From the IMG/VR virus record IMGVR_UViG_3300042923_000617, positions 1 through 41,918 of that record: a DNA stretch of 41,918 nucleotides. One strand, written 5' to 3'. Shown here piece by piece: positions 17,311-23,958 of the stretch. A model generated the notes under the pieces. The model did no database searches. It was not told where the DNA came from and saw only the letters and a program-made list of their open reading frames with translations. The translations under genes and the position numbers were made by a program. Source of the stretch: a virus. Numbering within the stretch: position 1 is the first letter of the stretch; every line of letters starts with the position of its first letter.

Positions 17311-17761
17311 TGAGAGCCTTCAACCGGTCCCGGGCAGACTGCCGGGCAGCAGGCGCATTCGCCTCCCCGCGCCGCTCAGCCACCTCATCCGCCGCGATCC
17401 GCCACCGCAACTGCCCCATACCAACCGTCGACAAACCCAACTCCGCCTCCATGCGAAGCACAGCCGTCTTCAACCCAGCAGAAGCCTTCTCCTGAACCGA
17501 CTCAAGAAACGCGCGCACATACGCCGCCACCTGAAACTCAAGCCCCAGACGCGCCCACATCACACCCTGCGGCTTCCGCCACAACTTCCCCCACAACGCC
17601 ACCTCAGCAGACAACGCATCAGGCAACGGGAACTCAGGAACCTCACCCTGAAACCCCTCAGCAGGCAGAGTCGCCCACTCCCTATCACCCGCACGATCAC
17701 GCCGCAAAGCATTCGGATCAGCAGGCGGACCACTACGAGCCCGAGCACCACCAGAAGTCAT
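17303..17761 (-). CDS. terS: Terminase small subunit
   Basis: This 152-residue protein begins MTSGGARARSGPPADPNALR and then EWATLPAEGF, the usual opening of small terminase proteins in actinophages. Residues 40-80 hold LWGKLWRKPQGVMWARLGLE, and a helical C-terminus follows. It recognises the packaging site and regulates the large subunit. It is the first gene of the packaging operon, with two HNH genes just upstream. Confidence 0.82.
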   Translation of the reverse strand: MTSGGARARSGPPADPNALRRDRAGDREWATLPAEGFQGEVPEFPLPDALSAEVALWGKLWRKPQGVMWARLGLEFQVAAYVRAFLESVQEKASAGLKTAVLRMEAELGLSTVGMGQLRWRIAADEVAERRGEANAPAARQSARDRLKALNG

Positions 17762-17812
17762 GTGACATCACGTCCTAAGCATCACGCTCGGCCGCATCAC
17801 GCGACCACGGAA

Positions 17813-18322
17813 CTAGGCCACTCGAGCGCCCTTCGACACGTTGCATCGGAGGTGCGCCAGTTGGCAGTTATCGGCGGAATGCGCGCCGCCGCGCGAGAGT
17901 GGGACCACATGGTCCAGAGACTTGGAGTAAGGGTTAGGGTGGCGAAGTGTCAGGTCGACGTCCACGCCGCAGATCCCGCAGCAGACTCCGTCGCGAGCGA
18001 TGACATCCGCTAGCGTGAAGGGCTCGACTGCGGCGCCGAGCTTGAGCGCCCGCCTTGCCTGCCAGTTAGCACGCCTCCGCTCATCCCACGGAGACGCCAA
18101 CTTTCCCTCGCGCCGTAGCTCGCGCTTGTAGTGCATGTTGCACACGCCGCGCGCCCGTACCGGACGGTCGCAGCCATCCTCTACGCATATCTGCGACCGG
18201 CTGTCCATCTGCTGCACGCGCTTGACTTCGCGGCGATGCGCTTCGCACCACTTTGGGTTCCGCCCCGAGCCCGACTTCCGCTCGAGCGCGACCGTGCACG
18301 CCGGCCACTGGCACGCAAGCAT
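17813..18322 (-). CDS. HNH endonuclease upstream of the small terminase
   Basis: The start is taken at ATG 18322 (MLACQWPACTVALERK), eight bases after AAGGGA; the frame extends further, to 18364. The protein of about 169 residues has two Cys/His clusters (CQWPAC..WCEAH and CVEDGCDRPV..CNMH). They are followed by an HNH core: CCGICGVDVD, then SLDHVVPLSRGGAHSADNCQ and HLRCN. HNH proteins beside terminase genes help packaging cleavage in several siphoviruses; a homing role is the alternative. The long N-terminal zinc region favours a DNA-targeting, homing-type enzyme. Confidence 0.8.
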   Translation of the reverse strand: MLACQWPACTVALERKSGSGRNPKWCEAHRREVKRVQQMDSRSQICVEDGCDRPVRARGVCNMHYKRELRREGKLASPWDERRRANWQARRALKLGAAVEPFTLADVIARDGVCCGICGVDVDLTLRHPNPYSKSLDHVVPLSRGGAHSADNCQLAHLRCNVSKGARVA

Positions 18323-18451
18323 CCGAACATCCCTTCGATGGGCAACACTTTGAACCCGGCGCACCTGACGCAGCCCTCCCCGGCGGTACTTTGCCAGGTG
18401 GGTCGGATGGGGTCTCCCCCACCCCTTGGTGACGGACGTTCGAACATCCGT

Positions 18452-18799
18452 TCAGGTGTGCCAGCCTCCGGGCTGGTGTTCTGCTGTGGATGTGTCGTGA
18501 CAGGGCTTACACAGGCCTCGGCCAGCAGCAGGGTCGTTGGGGTTGAGACCGAGCTCGATCAACTCTTTGCGTGACCGTGGGTAGTGGTCCGCTACGGTGG
18601 CGAATGCGCGGCTGCAGAGGACGCAGATGGGGTCTCGTGTGAGTACGGCTGTGCGGAATGCCTGGTGTCCTGGGGTTGTGTAGCCCCGGTCTCGTGCCGT
18701 GCCGCGTGCCCTGTCCGCTTGGCGTCGGTGTTGGGCGCATCGTGTCCCCTCGGATGTGGGGTAGATGGTTGGGCATCCGGGTTGTGAGCACACGCGCAT
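18452..18799 (-). CDS. HNH endonuclease (packaging-type)
   Basis: This 115-residue protein starts MRVCSQPGCPTIYPTSEGTR behind GAGGTACAC. The core has CVLCSRAFATVADHYPRSRK, then DPAAGRGLCKPCHDTSTAEH, the common short actinophage HNH nuclease encoded next to terminase. In HK97-like phages such an HNH protein is required with terminase for DNA cutting. Of the two HNH genes here, this is the better candidate for that role. Confidence 0.85.
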   Translation of the reverse strand: MRVCSQPGCPTIYPTSEGTRCAQHRRQADRARGTARDRGYTTPGHQAFRTAVLTRDPICVLCSRAFATVADHYPRSRKELIELGLNPNDPAAGRGLCKPCHDTSTAEHQPGGWHT

Positions 18800-18828
18800 G
18801 TGTACCTCGGGGGTCGAAAGGGAATGTG

Positions 18829-18902
18829 CGATCCTGACCGGACTTGAACCGGCGACCTCTGCCGTGACAGGGCAGCGCTTTAACCAACTGAGCTACAGAA
18901 CC
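18829..18902 (-). tRNA. tRNA-Asp (anticodon GTC)
   Basis: The 74-base minus-strand gene folds as a cloverleaf. The acceptor GGTTCTG pairs with CAGGATC (two G-U pairs), the anticodon stem CTGCC/GGCAG holds the loop CTGTCAC with anticodon GTC, and the T-arm GCCGG-TTCAAGT-CCGGT is regular. The discriminator base is G, and CCA is not encoded. It lies between the HNH genes and the early-region boundary. It could supplement host decoding of GAC codons. Confidence 0.93.
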
Positions 18903-19059
18903 AAGGGGGCGTCGGATTCTCCATCCTCGATTAAGCAGGCAGCGCACCTGCGCCCCAAAATGTCAGCGTCCCCTGCAAGGGCTGGTAGCTGACCGTGTGC
19001 CCTACACCTCGCATCGGCACCTTGTCGTGAACCCCGTTTGCAGGCGGGAGCGAGGTATG
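18903..19059. other. Spacer between tRNA-Asp and the tRNA-like RNA
   Basis: The 157 bases between the two RNA genes contain no convincing reading frame, no further cloverleaf and no clear promoter. Together with both RNAs it forms a non-coding stretch of about 430 bases (18800-19229) at the boundary of early and late regions. A packaging site or late promoter could be here, but I see no sequence that proves it. Confidence 0.5.
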
Positions 19060-19149
19060 TGGAGCTGCCGGTAATCGAAACCGGTGTGTCCGTATTAGAG
19101 AAAACGCGAAACGCGTGGACTCTAATATCGGGCCTTTCCTGTCAGCCCC
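19060..19149 (-). ncRNA. tRNA-like RNA with alanine identity ends and no anticodon arm
   Basis: On the minus strand GGGGCTG (19143-19149) pairs with CAGCTCC (19061-19067), including a G3-U70 wobble. It is followed by A73. Directly before the 3' strand is a perfect T-arm, CCGGT-TTCGATT-ACCGG. G3-U70 with A73 are the alanyl-tRNA synthetase identity elements, and both ends match tRNA-Ala and tmRNA ends. The D and anticodon arms are replaced by a rod: an 8-bp stem TATTAGAG/CTCTAATA, a 3x3 internal loop, and ACGCG-TTT-CGCGT. This is how the tRNA-like domain of tmRNA looks, but no tag frame is present. CCA is not encoded. Confidence 0.6.
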
Positions 19150-19180
19150 GTGGTGTGGTTTGTGTCGTCACCGCGATGTG

Positions 19181-19207
19181 ATCCCGGTTACAGCACCTAA
19201 CCGGGAT
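19181..19207 (-). terminator. 10-bp perfect hairpin at the end of the early region
   Basis: ATCCCGGTTA and TAACCGGGAT pair exactly around a 7-base loop, 22 bases after the stop at 19230. There is no U-run. The position between the last small early gene and the RNA genes suggests a terminator or an RNA-processing barrier. Confidence 0.6.
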
Positions 19208-19229
19208 TAACACGGGCGAGTGTTCCCAG

Positions 19230-19478
19230 TTAGTCGTCGTCGTCTTCGCCTACGTCCACGATCCGTGCAGCCTGCCTGCGTGCCGCGTACTCGATGAGTC
19301 CACAGGTGATGTGCAGGGGTTGATCGTCTGTCCAGGAGGTGAGGTAGTAGCCGTCGCTCGTGTCGATACGTTGCCCGTACGCCTGCAACACCCAGGAGGA
19401 CGCGACAGCACCGTCGAACTCGTCAGCGAAGTGGGCTGCGATGGCGGCTTCGAGAGCATCCTTTGTGGTGTCGCTCAT
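19230..19478 (-). CDS. Small acidic protein, 82 aa
   Basis: The start ATG 19478 follows GAGGTGATCCG and overlaps the stop of the previous gene. The protein begins [20 protein letters not shown] and ends in an acidic tail (VGEDDDD). The middle, DGYYLTSWTDDQPLHITCGL, looks beta-rich. No known family is recognised. It is the last gene of its operon before the hairpin at 19181-19207. Confidence 0.6.
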   Translation of the reverse strand: MSDTTKDALEAAIAAHFADEFDGAVASSWVLQAYGQRIDTSDGYYLTSWTDDQPLHITCGLIEYAARRQAARIVDVGEDDDD

Positions 19479-19621
19479 CGGATCACCTCGTACTGCCAAT
19501 AGAACACGCCTTGTTCGCCCCGGTCTTTGTGGGGGCCGGCGTGACCATCGGGCAGGTAACACGTCAACGAGTCGTAGTCGAGTACCAGGGTTGAGGTGCA
19601 CGGCTTAAAGTCTTCAGGCAT
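19475..19621 (-). CDS. Small GHxGPH-motif protein, 48 aa
   Basis: ATG at 19621 follows AGAGGTTCCG. The protein has two Cys and the motif [19 protein letters not shown]. The C-x-GHxGPH-W pattern recurs in many small actinobacterial and actinophage proteins and may bind zinc, but its function is unknown. The 3' end overlaps the next ATG (ATGA), and the 5' end overlaps the HNH gene by eight bases, so it belongs to that operon. Confidence 0.6.
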   Translation of the reverse strand: MPEDFKPCTSTLVLDYDSLTCYLPDGHAGPHKDRGEQGVFYWQYEVIR

Positions 19622-20042
19622 CGGAACCTCTGATCTCCGCGATGGCCGCTAGGACCGCGTCGGCGTGGAACTCAGCGACATACTTGATGAGGTCTCGCAC
19701 CCGCTGCCCGGAAGGTTGCGGCACCTTCCACAGCTCAAGGTTTTCGATCCGGTTGTCGTCGCGGATGCCGTTGATGTGGTGGACGTTCTCGCCACGCACG
19801 AGCCTGCGCCCGAGGGCATCTTCCATGACCAGGGTGTGTTCGCATACATGACCATGGCCCGTGGGCACCATCACGTAACCACCGGCATTGATGTACTTGC
19901 GGTCGAAGTCGGTCGCAACGACGAGCGGGTCCGCCCACGTCTCGTAGGTTCCTTCTCTGACGGTCGCGACAACGCAGGTGCTGCAAAGTCCCCTGGGCAG
20001 TCGCCCGTTCTTCGGGGGCTTCTGGCAACGCTTGCAAGTCAC
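19614..20042 (-). CDS. HNH homing-type endonuclease
   Basis: This 142-residue protein uses a GTG start at 20042. It has an N-terminal zinc ribbon (CKRCQKPP ... RGLCSTC, residues 3-23). An HNH core follows, with [18 protein letters not shown] and then [20 protein letters not shown], the HHING-N-NLE signature of homing HNH enzymes. It is free-standing, not inside an intron. Its start codon falls within one arm of a 15-bp inverted repeat, so expression may be controlled by RNA folding. Confidence 0.88.
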   Translation of the reverse strand: MTCKRCQKPPKNGRLPRGLCSTCVVATVREGTYETWADPLVVATDFDRKYINAGGYVMVPTGHGHVCEHTLVMEDALGRRLVRGENVHHINGIRDDNRIENLELWKVPQPSGQRVRDLIKYVAEFHADAVLAAIAEIRGSDA

Positions 20043-20136
20043 GCCATTCGCCCCCTGTATGGGAATCCCGGATGCTTGAGGTACGCCTCAACGACGGCCT
20101 ACGGCCTTGAGGGAGCCACCCGGCGTGACTTGCAAG
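20031..20136 (-). promoter_or_regulatory. 15-bp inverted repeat sequestering the HNH start
   Basis: CTTGCAAGTCACGCC at 20122-20136 (read on the minus strand) is an exact reverse complement of 20031-20045, with 76 bases between. The downstream arm contains the GTG start and first codons of the HNH gene at 20042. A transcript starting upstream would fold and hide the start. Inside the loop there is a smaller hairpin (TTGAGG-CGTA-CCTCAA). Confidence 0.6.
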
Positions 20137-20143
20137 AGACTGT

Positions 20144-20206
20144 TCAGTTGTCTTCGGCCTGCGGCGGGTCGGCTTGCTCGGACACAAGGTCTTCGATCCG
20201 GCTCAT
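20144..20206 (-). CDS. Possible 20-aa leader peptide
   Basis: ATG at 20206 overlaps the stop of the DUF7455-like gene as ATGA. The frame encodes MSRIEDLVSEQADPPQAEDN and stops at 20144, seven bases before the inverted repeat that guards the HNH start. It could be a genuine micro-protein or a leader whose translation changes folding downstream. Evidence is limited to the overlap and the codons. Confidence 0.35.
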   Translation of the reverse strand: MSRIEDLVSEQADPPQAEDN

Positions 20207-20400
20207 GCGTCTTCTTCGAGGAGGAACCGGAAGTCCCAAATGCGGGTCGCCAACGTCACGAGCTTTGCTTCACCGGCCCGGTAGTCGTGGGCGCACCAGA
20301 GCATGTCGGTCCCGTTGATGCGGGTCACGACGTAGGCTTGCGCGGAGCATTGGTCGCACCGGTCCTGCGCAGTCGGGCGTATCCATTCCCGGTCGTCCAT
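20203..20400 (-). CDS. DUF7455-like zinc-binding protein
   Basis: The 65-residue product from ATG 20400 reads DRCDQCSAQAYVVTRINGTD, then MLWCAHDYRAGEAKLV. The pattern DRCDxCxAQAYV...WCAH is that of a small zinc-binding family conserved across actinobacteria and their phages. Its role is unknown. A longer frame exists upstream to 20610 but lacks family resemblance, and GGTGG precedes the chosen start. Confidence 0.78.
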   Translation of the reverse strand: MDDREWIRPTAQDRCDQCSAQAYVVTRINGTDMLWCAHDYRAGEAKLVTLATRIWDFRFLLEEDA

Positions 20401-20410
20401 GAGCCACCGC

Positions 20411-20629
20411 CTATTCGGGTTCCCACTCGCCCTGCGCAACAGCCCGCACCCACGTGTACGGGCGGGGAAACCGTGGCGGGAAACACATGGCACACTCGGG
20501 GATCGCGTTCCGGGTGATCGCGATGTTCGCTTCGTCGACGTAGTAGCGGGTGTCGGTGGGGCAGATATCCGCACCGCATTTACCGCACCGCCTGTCAGGC
20601 TTGTTCCCACAGATCCAACACGTCGCCAT
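20411..20629 (-). CDS. Small zinc-ribbon protein, 72 aa
   Basis: The protein starts MATCWICGNKPDRRCGKCGA and has Cys pairs CWIC and CGKC, a further Cys at 23 and CAMC near 48, enough for two zinc sites. It is encoded just upstream of the DUF7455-like protein, so the two form a pair of tiny zinc proteins. The function is not recognisable. Regulation of transcription or a nuclease-inhibitor role would be guesses. Confidence 0.65.
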   Translation of the reverse strand: MATCWICGNKPDRRCGKCGADICPTDTRYYVDEANIAITRNAIPECAMCFPPRFPRPYTWVRAVAQGEWEPE

Positions 20630-20656
20630 GACGCACCGCCCTTACGCGGTAGGGGT

Positions 20657-20698
20657 GAGGGCGGCGTAACAACCTTGTGGGTTCGTTACGCCGCCCTC
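20657..20698 (-). terminator. 14-bp perfect hairpin after the metallophosphoesterase
   Basis: GAGGGCGGCGTAAC and GTTACGCCGCCCTC pair exactly; the 14-base loop can add an AACC/GGTT pair. It lies in the 166-base gap between the phosphoesterase stop (20796) and the next gene (20629) and has no U-tract. It most likely terminates transcription or protects the 3' end of the upstream message. The rest of the gap shows no gene. Confidence 0.65.
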
Positions 20699-20795
20699 AG
20701 TAAGATCCGATCCGCCGCCCTCGTCCCCGCGTTCCAAAGGGTCAGGCTCGAGGCCCGTAGTGTTCTGTGCCGGGGGTTTGGCGGATGGAAGATGG

Positions 20796-21938
20796 TTACG
20801 GTTCCACGAACTCCAGCGCGTAAACGCCTGAGTCCTTCACCGTGAACGTCGTAATCGACGGCTTCGAGTGCTCACCGGTCTTGTTCTCGAACCACGCGGA
20901 ACCCGCGTCGAACATCGAACACGACACGATCGCCCGACCACGCGACTCCCGATAACCGGGCTGATGGAAGTGACCGTGGCAAACGATCCGAGCATCAGCC
21001 ATCGGAGACCGTGTCGACGCAGCCTGATTCGCAACCCACTGCGGGATGCGGTCATACGCTCCCGCGTGGTGTCCGTGAGTGAACGCCACCACCGTCCCGT
21101 CAACGTCGACATACGTCACGACGTCGTACTTCGACGGGGGGTAGTGGAACGTCAGGTTGAACCGGTTGGGGGCGAGGAGCGCGAACGCTTCCTCCACGGT
21201 CTTGGCGATGCCGATCCCGTGGTCCCCGTAGCCGACCTTCCCAGACGCGTTCCGAACCTCGCCGTGATTCGACGGGACCGCCGCCACATGCGTTTCACCC
21301 GCGTAGGGGGCGAGGGTCAGGATCGCCTGCGTGAGGCGCCGCTGCCAAGCCTGCAACTGCTCCGGGAACTCGAGCGTGTTCGTTGCGATCTGGTTCGGCG
21401 CCGACGACGTGATGCCCTCCACCGGGTCACCGTTGTCAGCGATCACCAGGACGCTAGGACGCTGCTGCTTGACCTTCCAAGCCACCTTCGCAAGCGCCTG
21501 ATGATACTTGTTGTCAAGGTCGTCCGGTCCGGTGGAGTCCGGGCCGTCCTTACCGAGCTGCGCATCCGCGAGGCAGACCACCATGGGCAGTCCTGCGGTC
21601 TTGGCGGGCTTGATCGGCTTGGCTGGGCGGATCAGTGATGCAAGCCACTCCGCGCCGGGCGATTCCTCATCGGGCGTGTTCCGCTCGAACTGGAAGAAGA
21701 AACTGTAGGTGTCTTCCCGGTCGTGGTGTGTCTTGGACCACTGGCTGACTTTCCCGACGATGCGGAACGCGTCAGGGTCTAGCCCGGCGAGCGTCAGCAG
21801 TTCCCGATAGTCGGTAACCATCTTCCGGACAGGCCCGGTGGCAGCGGTGCCACCGTTCTCGTCGAACTCGGCATGCTGCTGAAACTTCTTCGGCGGCGTC
21901 GGAACCGTCAACGCATCAAGATCATCAGCTAGCGTCAC
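20796..21938 (-). CDS. Metallophosphoesterase (Mre11-like fold)
   Basis: GTG 21938 is chosen as start because GGAGAAG precedes it and it overlaps the previous gene by 14 bases. The 380-residue protein has an unrecognised N-terminal third, then calcineurin-type metal motifs in order: CLADAQLGK, ADNGDPVEG, PSNHGEV, THGHHAGAY and CHGHFHQPGY. The first motif has Gln where His is usual (D-x-Q). It could be a DNA-repair or phosphodiesterase enzyme of replication. Similar proteins are common in actinophages, with undefined substrates. Confidence 0.8.
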   Translation of the reverse strand: MTLADDLDALTVPTPPKKFQQHAEFDENGGTAATGPVRKMVTDYRELLTLAGLDPDAFRIVGKVSQWSKTHHDREDTYSFFFQFERNTPDEESPGAEWLASLIRPAKPIKPAKTAGLPMVVCLADAQLGKDGPDSTGPDDLDNKYHQALAKVAWKVKQQRPSVLVIADNGDPVEGITSSAPNQIATNTLEFPEQLQAWQRRLTQAILTLAPYAGETHVAAVPSNHGEVRNASGKVGYGDHGIGIAKTVEEAFALLAPNRFNLTFHYPPSKYDVVTYVDVDGTVVAFTHGHHAGAYDRIPQWVANQAASTRSPMADARIVCHGHFHQPGYRESRGRAIVSCSMFDAGSAWFENKTGEHSKPSITTFTVKDSGVYALEFVEP

Positions 21939-22146
21939 GGTACTTCTCCACCGTCTCCCGCGTAATCGGGATATCGTTCTTCCGCAACTTCGCCACCAAA
22001 GGGTCAATCATCACCGATGTGTCAGTGATGTACTCCATGACGAGATCCCGGGTTACGGGGTCGGTGGTTTCCAACCATGCCGCGAACGTTGCGGGCTTCT
22101 GTCGGCGCGCTTCTTCGAGGTCGGCGCGGAGCTTGTCGAGTGCCAC
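21925..22146 (-). CDS. Small helical protein, possible HTH
   Basis: The GTG start at 22146 follows GGGGGT. The 73 residues are entirely helical in appearance; the second half (LVAKLRKNDIPITRETVEKY) resembles a helix-turn-helix with a recognition helix. A role as regulator or partner of the metallophosphoesterase is inferred from overlap with it. No closer family is recognised. Confidence 0.6.
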   Translation of the reverse strand: MALDKLRADLEEARRQKPATFAAWLETTDPVTRDLVMEYITDTSVMIDPLVAKLRKNDIPITRETVEKYRDAS

Positions 22147-22164
22147 GGTTACCCCCGTGATTGG

Positions 22165-22186
22165 GCTTCCCCGACGCAGGGGAAGC
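22165..22186. other. 8-bp hairpin upstream of the small HTH gene
   Basis: GCTTCCCC-GACGCA-GGGGAAGC forms a perfect stem. It lies 19 bases upstream of the gene starting at 22146. It may be a leader structure or a protein-binding site. The surrounding non-coding stretch 22147-22460 otherwise holds only the promoter/terminator pair annotated separately. Confidence 0.45.
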
Positions 22187-22343
22187 GACGGAAAGAAGGG
22201 GTCGGCCCGCCAACGGCTTTACCCGGCTCGGGCCTGTGTGGAGCTCGCGCAGTCTGCGGTCTTGGCTCACTGTTGTGCCGGCGCGCTCCTGGGCGTGCCA
22301 TCCTGCAACCCGGTTATGCCGCGCACGACTACCGAGGAGGTGT

Positions 22344-22380
22344 AAAGAAAATCCCCATCAGGCCCGGAGGACGATGGGGA
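22344..22380 (-). terminator. Intrinsic terminator in the 22.3-kb gap
   Basis: On the minus strand TCCCCATC and GATGGGGA pair around 13 bases and are followed by TTTTCTTT. It is a good U-tract terminator. It lies 81 bases downstream of the stop at 22461 and splits the early operon in two. Confidence 0.78.
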
Positions 22381-22425
22381 GCAAGGTGTGGCCGTTTTTT
22401 TGCGCGCGAGAGCGACCTAGAACGA

Positions 22426-22455
22426 ATGGTAGCACGAACGAACGGTCGTACGCAA
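22426..22455 (-). promoter_or_regulatory. Candidate leftward promoter TTGCGT-N18-TACCAT
   Basis: Read on the minus strand, TTGCGT (22450-22455) is 18 bases from TACCAT (22426-22431). The spacer contains GTTCGTTCGT, a short direct repeat that may bind a regulator. The predicted start near 22419 is only about 40-75 bases from the terminator at 22344-22380. The promoter would therefore make a short RNA, or would need readthrough to express the genes below 22146. Confidence 0.4.
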
Positions 22456-22460
22456 GCTTT

Positions 22461-22793
22461 TCACTCTCCCTTGTACCGGTCGTCGAACTCCGGGTGTTCC
22501 GTCATGAACACGATCAGCCCCATGAGGTGAAAGATCGCGTTTCCGAGGTGCAGGGTGCCGAGCTCGGGATCGCGATCCTCGCCGCTCCAGAACGCCTGTA
22601 GGTGGCGCTGTGCGGCGGCGTAGGACTTGGACCATTCGTACCCGCGGCGCCAGTTGTGGGCGGCGTACTTCGCCGCGCCCAGACCGTACACGCGTGCCAC
22701 TTCAGCGAGAGCTTCCACAGGGACGAGGTCATGACGTTCGGGCTTGACGCCCTTCTCTCCGCCCGTGATGCTGACGGTTCGTACCTCGGTCAT
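22461..22793 (-). CDS. dATP/dGTP diphosphohydrolase-like protein (DUF5664 type)
   Basis: This 110-residue protein has the family features in order: GVKPERHDLVPVEALAEVAR, then GAAKYAAHNWRRGYEWSKSY, HLQAFWSGEDRDPE and THE-like HLGNAIFHLMGLIV. Related MazG-fold enzymes hydrolyse dATP or dGTP to the monophosphate. It overlaps the 5'-nucleotidase gene (ATGA), suggesting that the two act in sequence on host or damaged nucleotides. No PurZ is present, so a Z-DNA pathway is not indicated. Confidence 0.78.
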   Translation of the reverse strand: MTEVRTVSITGGEKGVKPERHDLVPVEALAEVARVYGLGAAKYAAHNWRRGYEWSKSYAAAQRHLQAFWSGEDRDPELGTLHLGNAIFHLMGLIVFMTEHPEFDDRYKGE

Positions 22794-23329
22794 GCGATTA
22801 CCTCCGCGAAATGGAGCAGGTCATCGACCCGCTGGGCTTCTGATACGTGAGAGTTCCATGCGCGGGTGAGCAGGTAGGCATCCACCCCTGCCGCGCGCAG
22901 AGCCTCGTAGTTGCTGGGCTTGTCGTCCACCATGACGTCGAGTTGCGCCACCGTCTTGTCGGCGCTGAACGTGATGGAGTCGTAGGGCAGGTCGTGGCGA
23001 GCAAGCCAACCGATCGTCGCGGCTGCGGACGCGCCGGGCTTACCGAACGTGCGATCGGTCACGATGTGGATGGTGTGTCCGTTTGCCTTTATCAGCTCGA
23101 AGGCTTCGCGGACGTTCGTGAAGGGTTCGCCCGCCGCGAAGATGATCCCGTCATCGACGCCTGCATGGCAGGCGCTAAGGAATCCCTTGAGGTCAAGTCC
23201 CCAGTCCTCGTAGAACTCCCATCGCATCGGCTCGGGGTATGCGCGTAGCCCACCAAGTGAATCCAGGTAGGCCCGTAGCGATCCTGCGAAGTCGTAGCAC
23301 ACGCCATCCAGGTCGATTCCAACTCTCAT
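22790..23329 (-). CDS. HAD-family 5'-nucleotidase
   Basis: The start ATG 23329 follows AGAGGTGTACGG; upstream codons to 23380 do not look coding. The 179-residue protein has HAD motifs: DLDGVCYDF at residues 6-14 (nucleophile D6, acid D8), IVTDRT near 90, and DDKPSNYEAL in the second half. This resembles the 5'(3')-deoxyribonucleotidase type. It would remove phosphate from dNMPs released by the neighbouring diphosphohydrolase. Confidence 0.8.
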   Translation of the reverse strand: MRVGIDLDGVCYDFAGSLRAYLDSLGGLRAYPEPMRWEFYEDWGLDLKGFLSACHAGVDDGIIFAAGEPFTNVREAFELIKANGHTIHIVTDRTFGKPGASAAATIGWLARHDLPYDSITFSADKTVAQLDVMVDDKPSNYEALRAAGVDAYLLTRAWNSHVSEAQRVDDLLHFAEVIA

Positions 23330-23958
23330 CCGTACACCTCTTTCTGTTCGAGTTCGTAGGCGAGTTCTCTTGCTCCCCAACGCCTGTCGCAGGCACGACA
23401 GGCCGCGGTGGACTCGTCAATCAACGACACCTCCGGGTTCCTGGGGATCTCCAACACCAACGGTTTTGGGAGTCGTTCACCATCCCGCCAATACTCCGTT
23501 GCACCGCAGGCGGGGCAGGGTTCGGGGATTTCGCGTTGCCTTGGCGGGTCGAGTTCCCTCCGGATGGACGCAGCCCACCCGTGCAACAGCTTGACCCGTG
23601 CCGTGACCTCCCCCGCCTCCCGCCGTGTCTGCGACCACGCCACATACCAGGCCCTGAGCGTCCGCCCCGGATCACCCTTATACACAGCCGCTTTGGCCCC
23701 GTGTGCCCAGTCCGTGATCTGGCTACTGATCCGCATGAACAACATGAGCGCACCAGAGTTGATCGGTACCCGCTGATTCGGCAGGCTCTTGGCCCCCTCA
23801 CGGCTGAGCGAGAACCGGATTTCGGACTCGAGGCGTTCAAGGAGGGACTGGTCGAACACGACACACGTGAACCGGGACTCCGCAACGGTCTGATGCAGCA
23901 CTACCCGTTCCGTGAGTTCGTCGACCGCCCCCAACAGTTCGTCCTGTTCACCCGACAC
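23326..23958 (-). CDS. Zinc-ribbon-ended hypothetical phage protein
   Basis: The 210-residue protein has a helical N-terminal part (to about 130) and a C-terminal zinc ribbon with CPACG (148-152) and CRACDRRWG (near 190). Proteins of this type occur in actinophage early regions, but their role is unknown. It overlaps the nucleotidase and the methyltransferase genes, so it belongs to the same transcript. It could be a DNA-binding accessory factor. Confidence 0.65.
   Translation of the reverse strand: MSGEQDELLGAVDELTERVVLHQTVAESRFTCVVFDQSLLERLESEIRFSLSREGAKSLPNQRVPINSGALMLFMRISSQITDWAHGAKAAVYKGDPGRTLRAWYVAWSQTRREAGEVTARVKLLHGWAASIRRELDPPRQREIPEPCPACGATEYWRDGERLPKPLVLEIPRNPEVSLIDESTAACRACDRRWGARELAYELEQKEVYG

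Noticed and set aside
14602-17313. Plus-strand frame of 903 codons opposite terminase and portal
   Set aside because: It is Arg/His/Leu/Pro-rich with no domain and mirrors the codon pattern of the GC-rich terminase and portal genes. The minus-strand genes carry clear motifs.
19060-19149. Full tmRNA gene
   Set aside because: Only the acceptor and T-arm are present. There is no tag reading frame, no pseudoknots, and the length is 90 rather than about 350 bases. It is reported as a tRNA-like RNA instead.
19614-20042. HNH gene inside an intron
   Set aside because: Flanking frames are complete small genes, and no split host gene or intron structure is visible.
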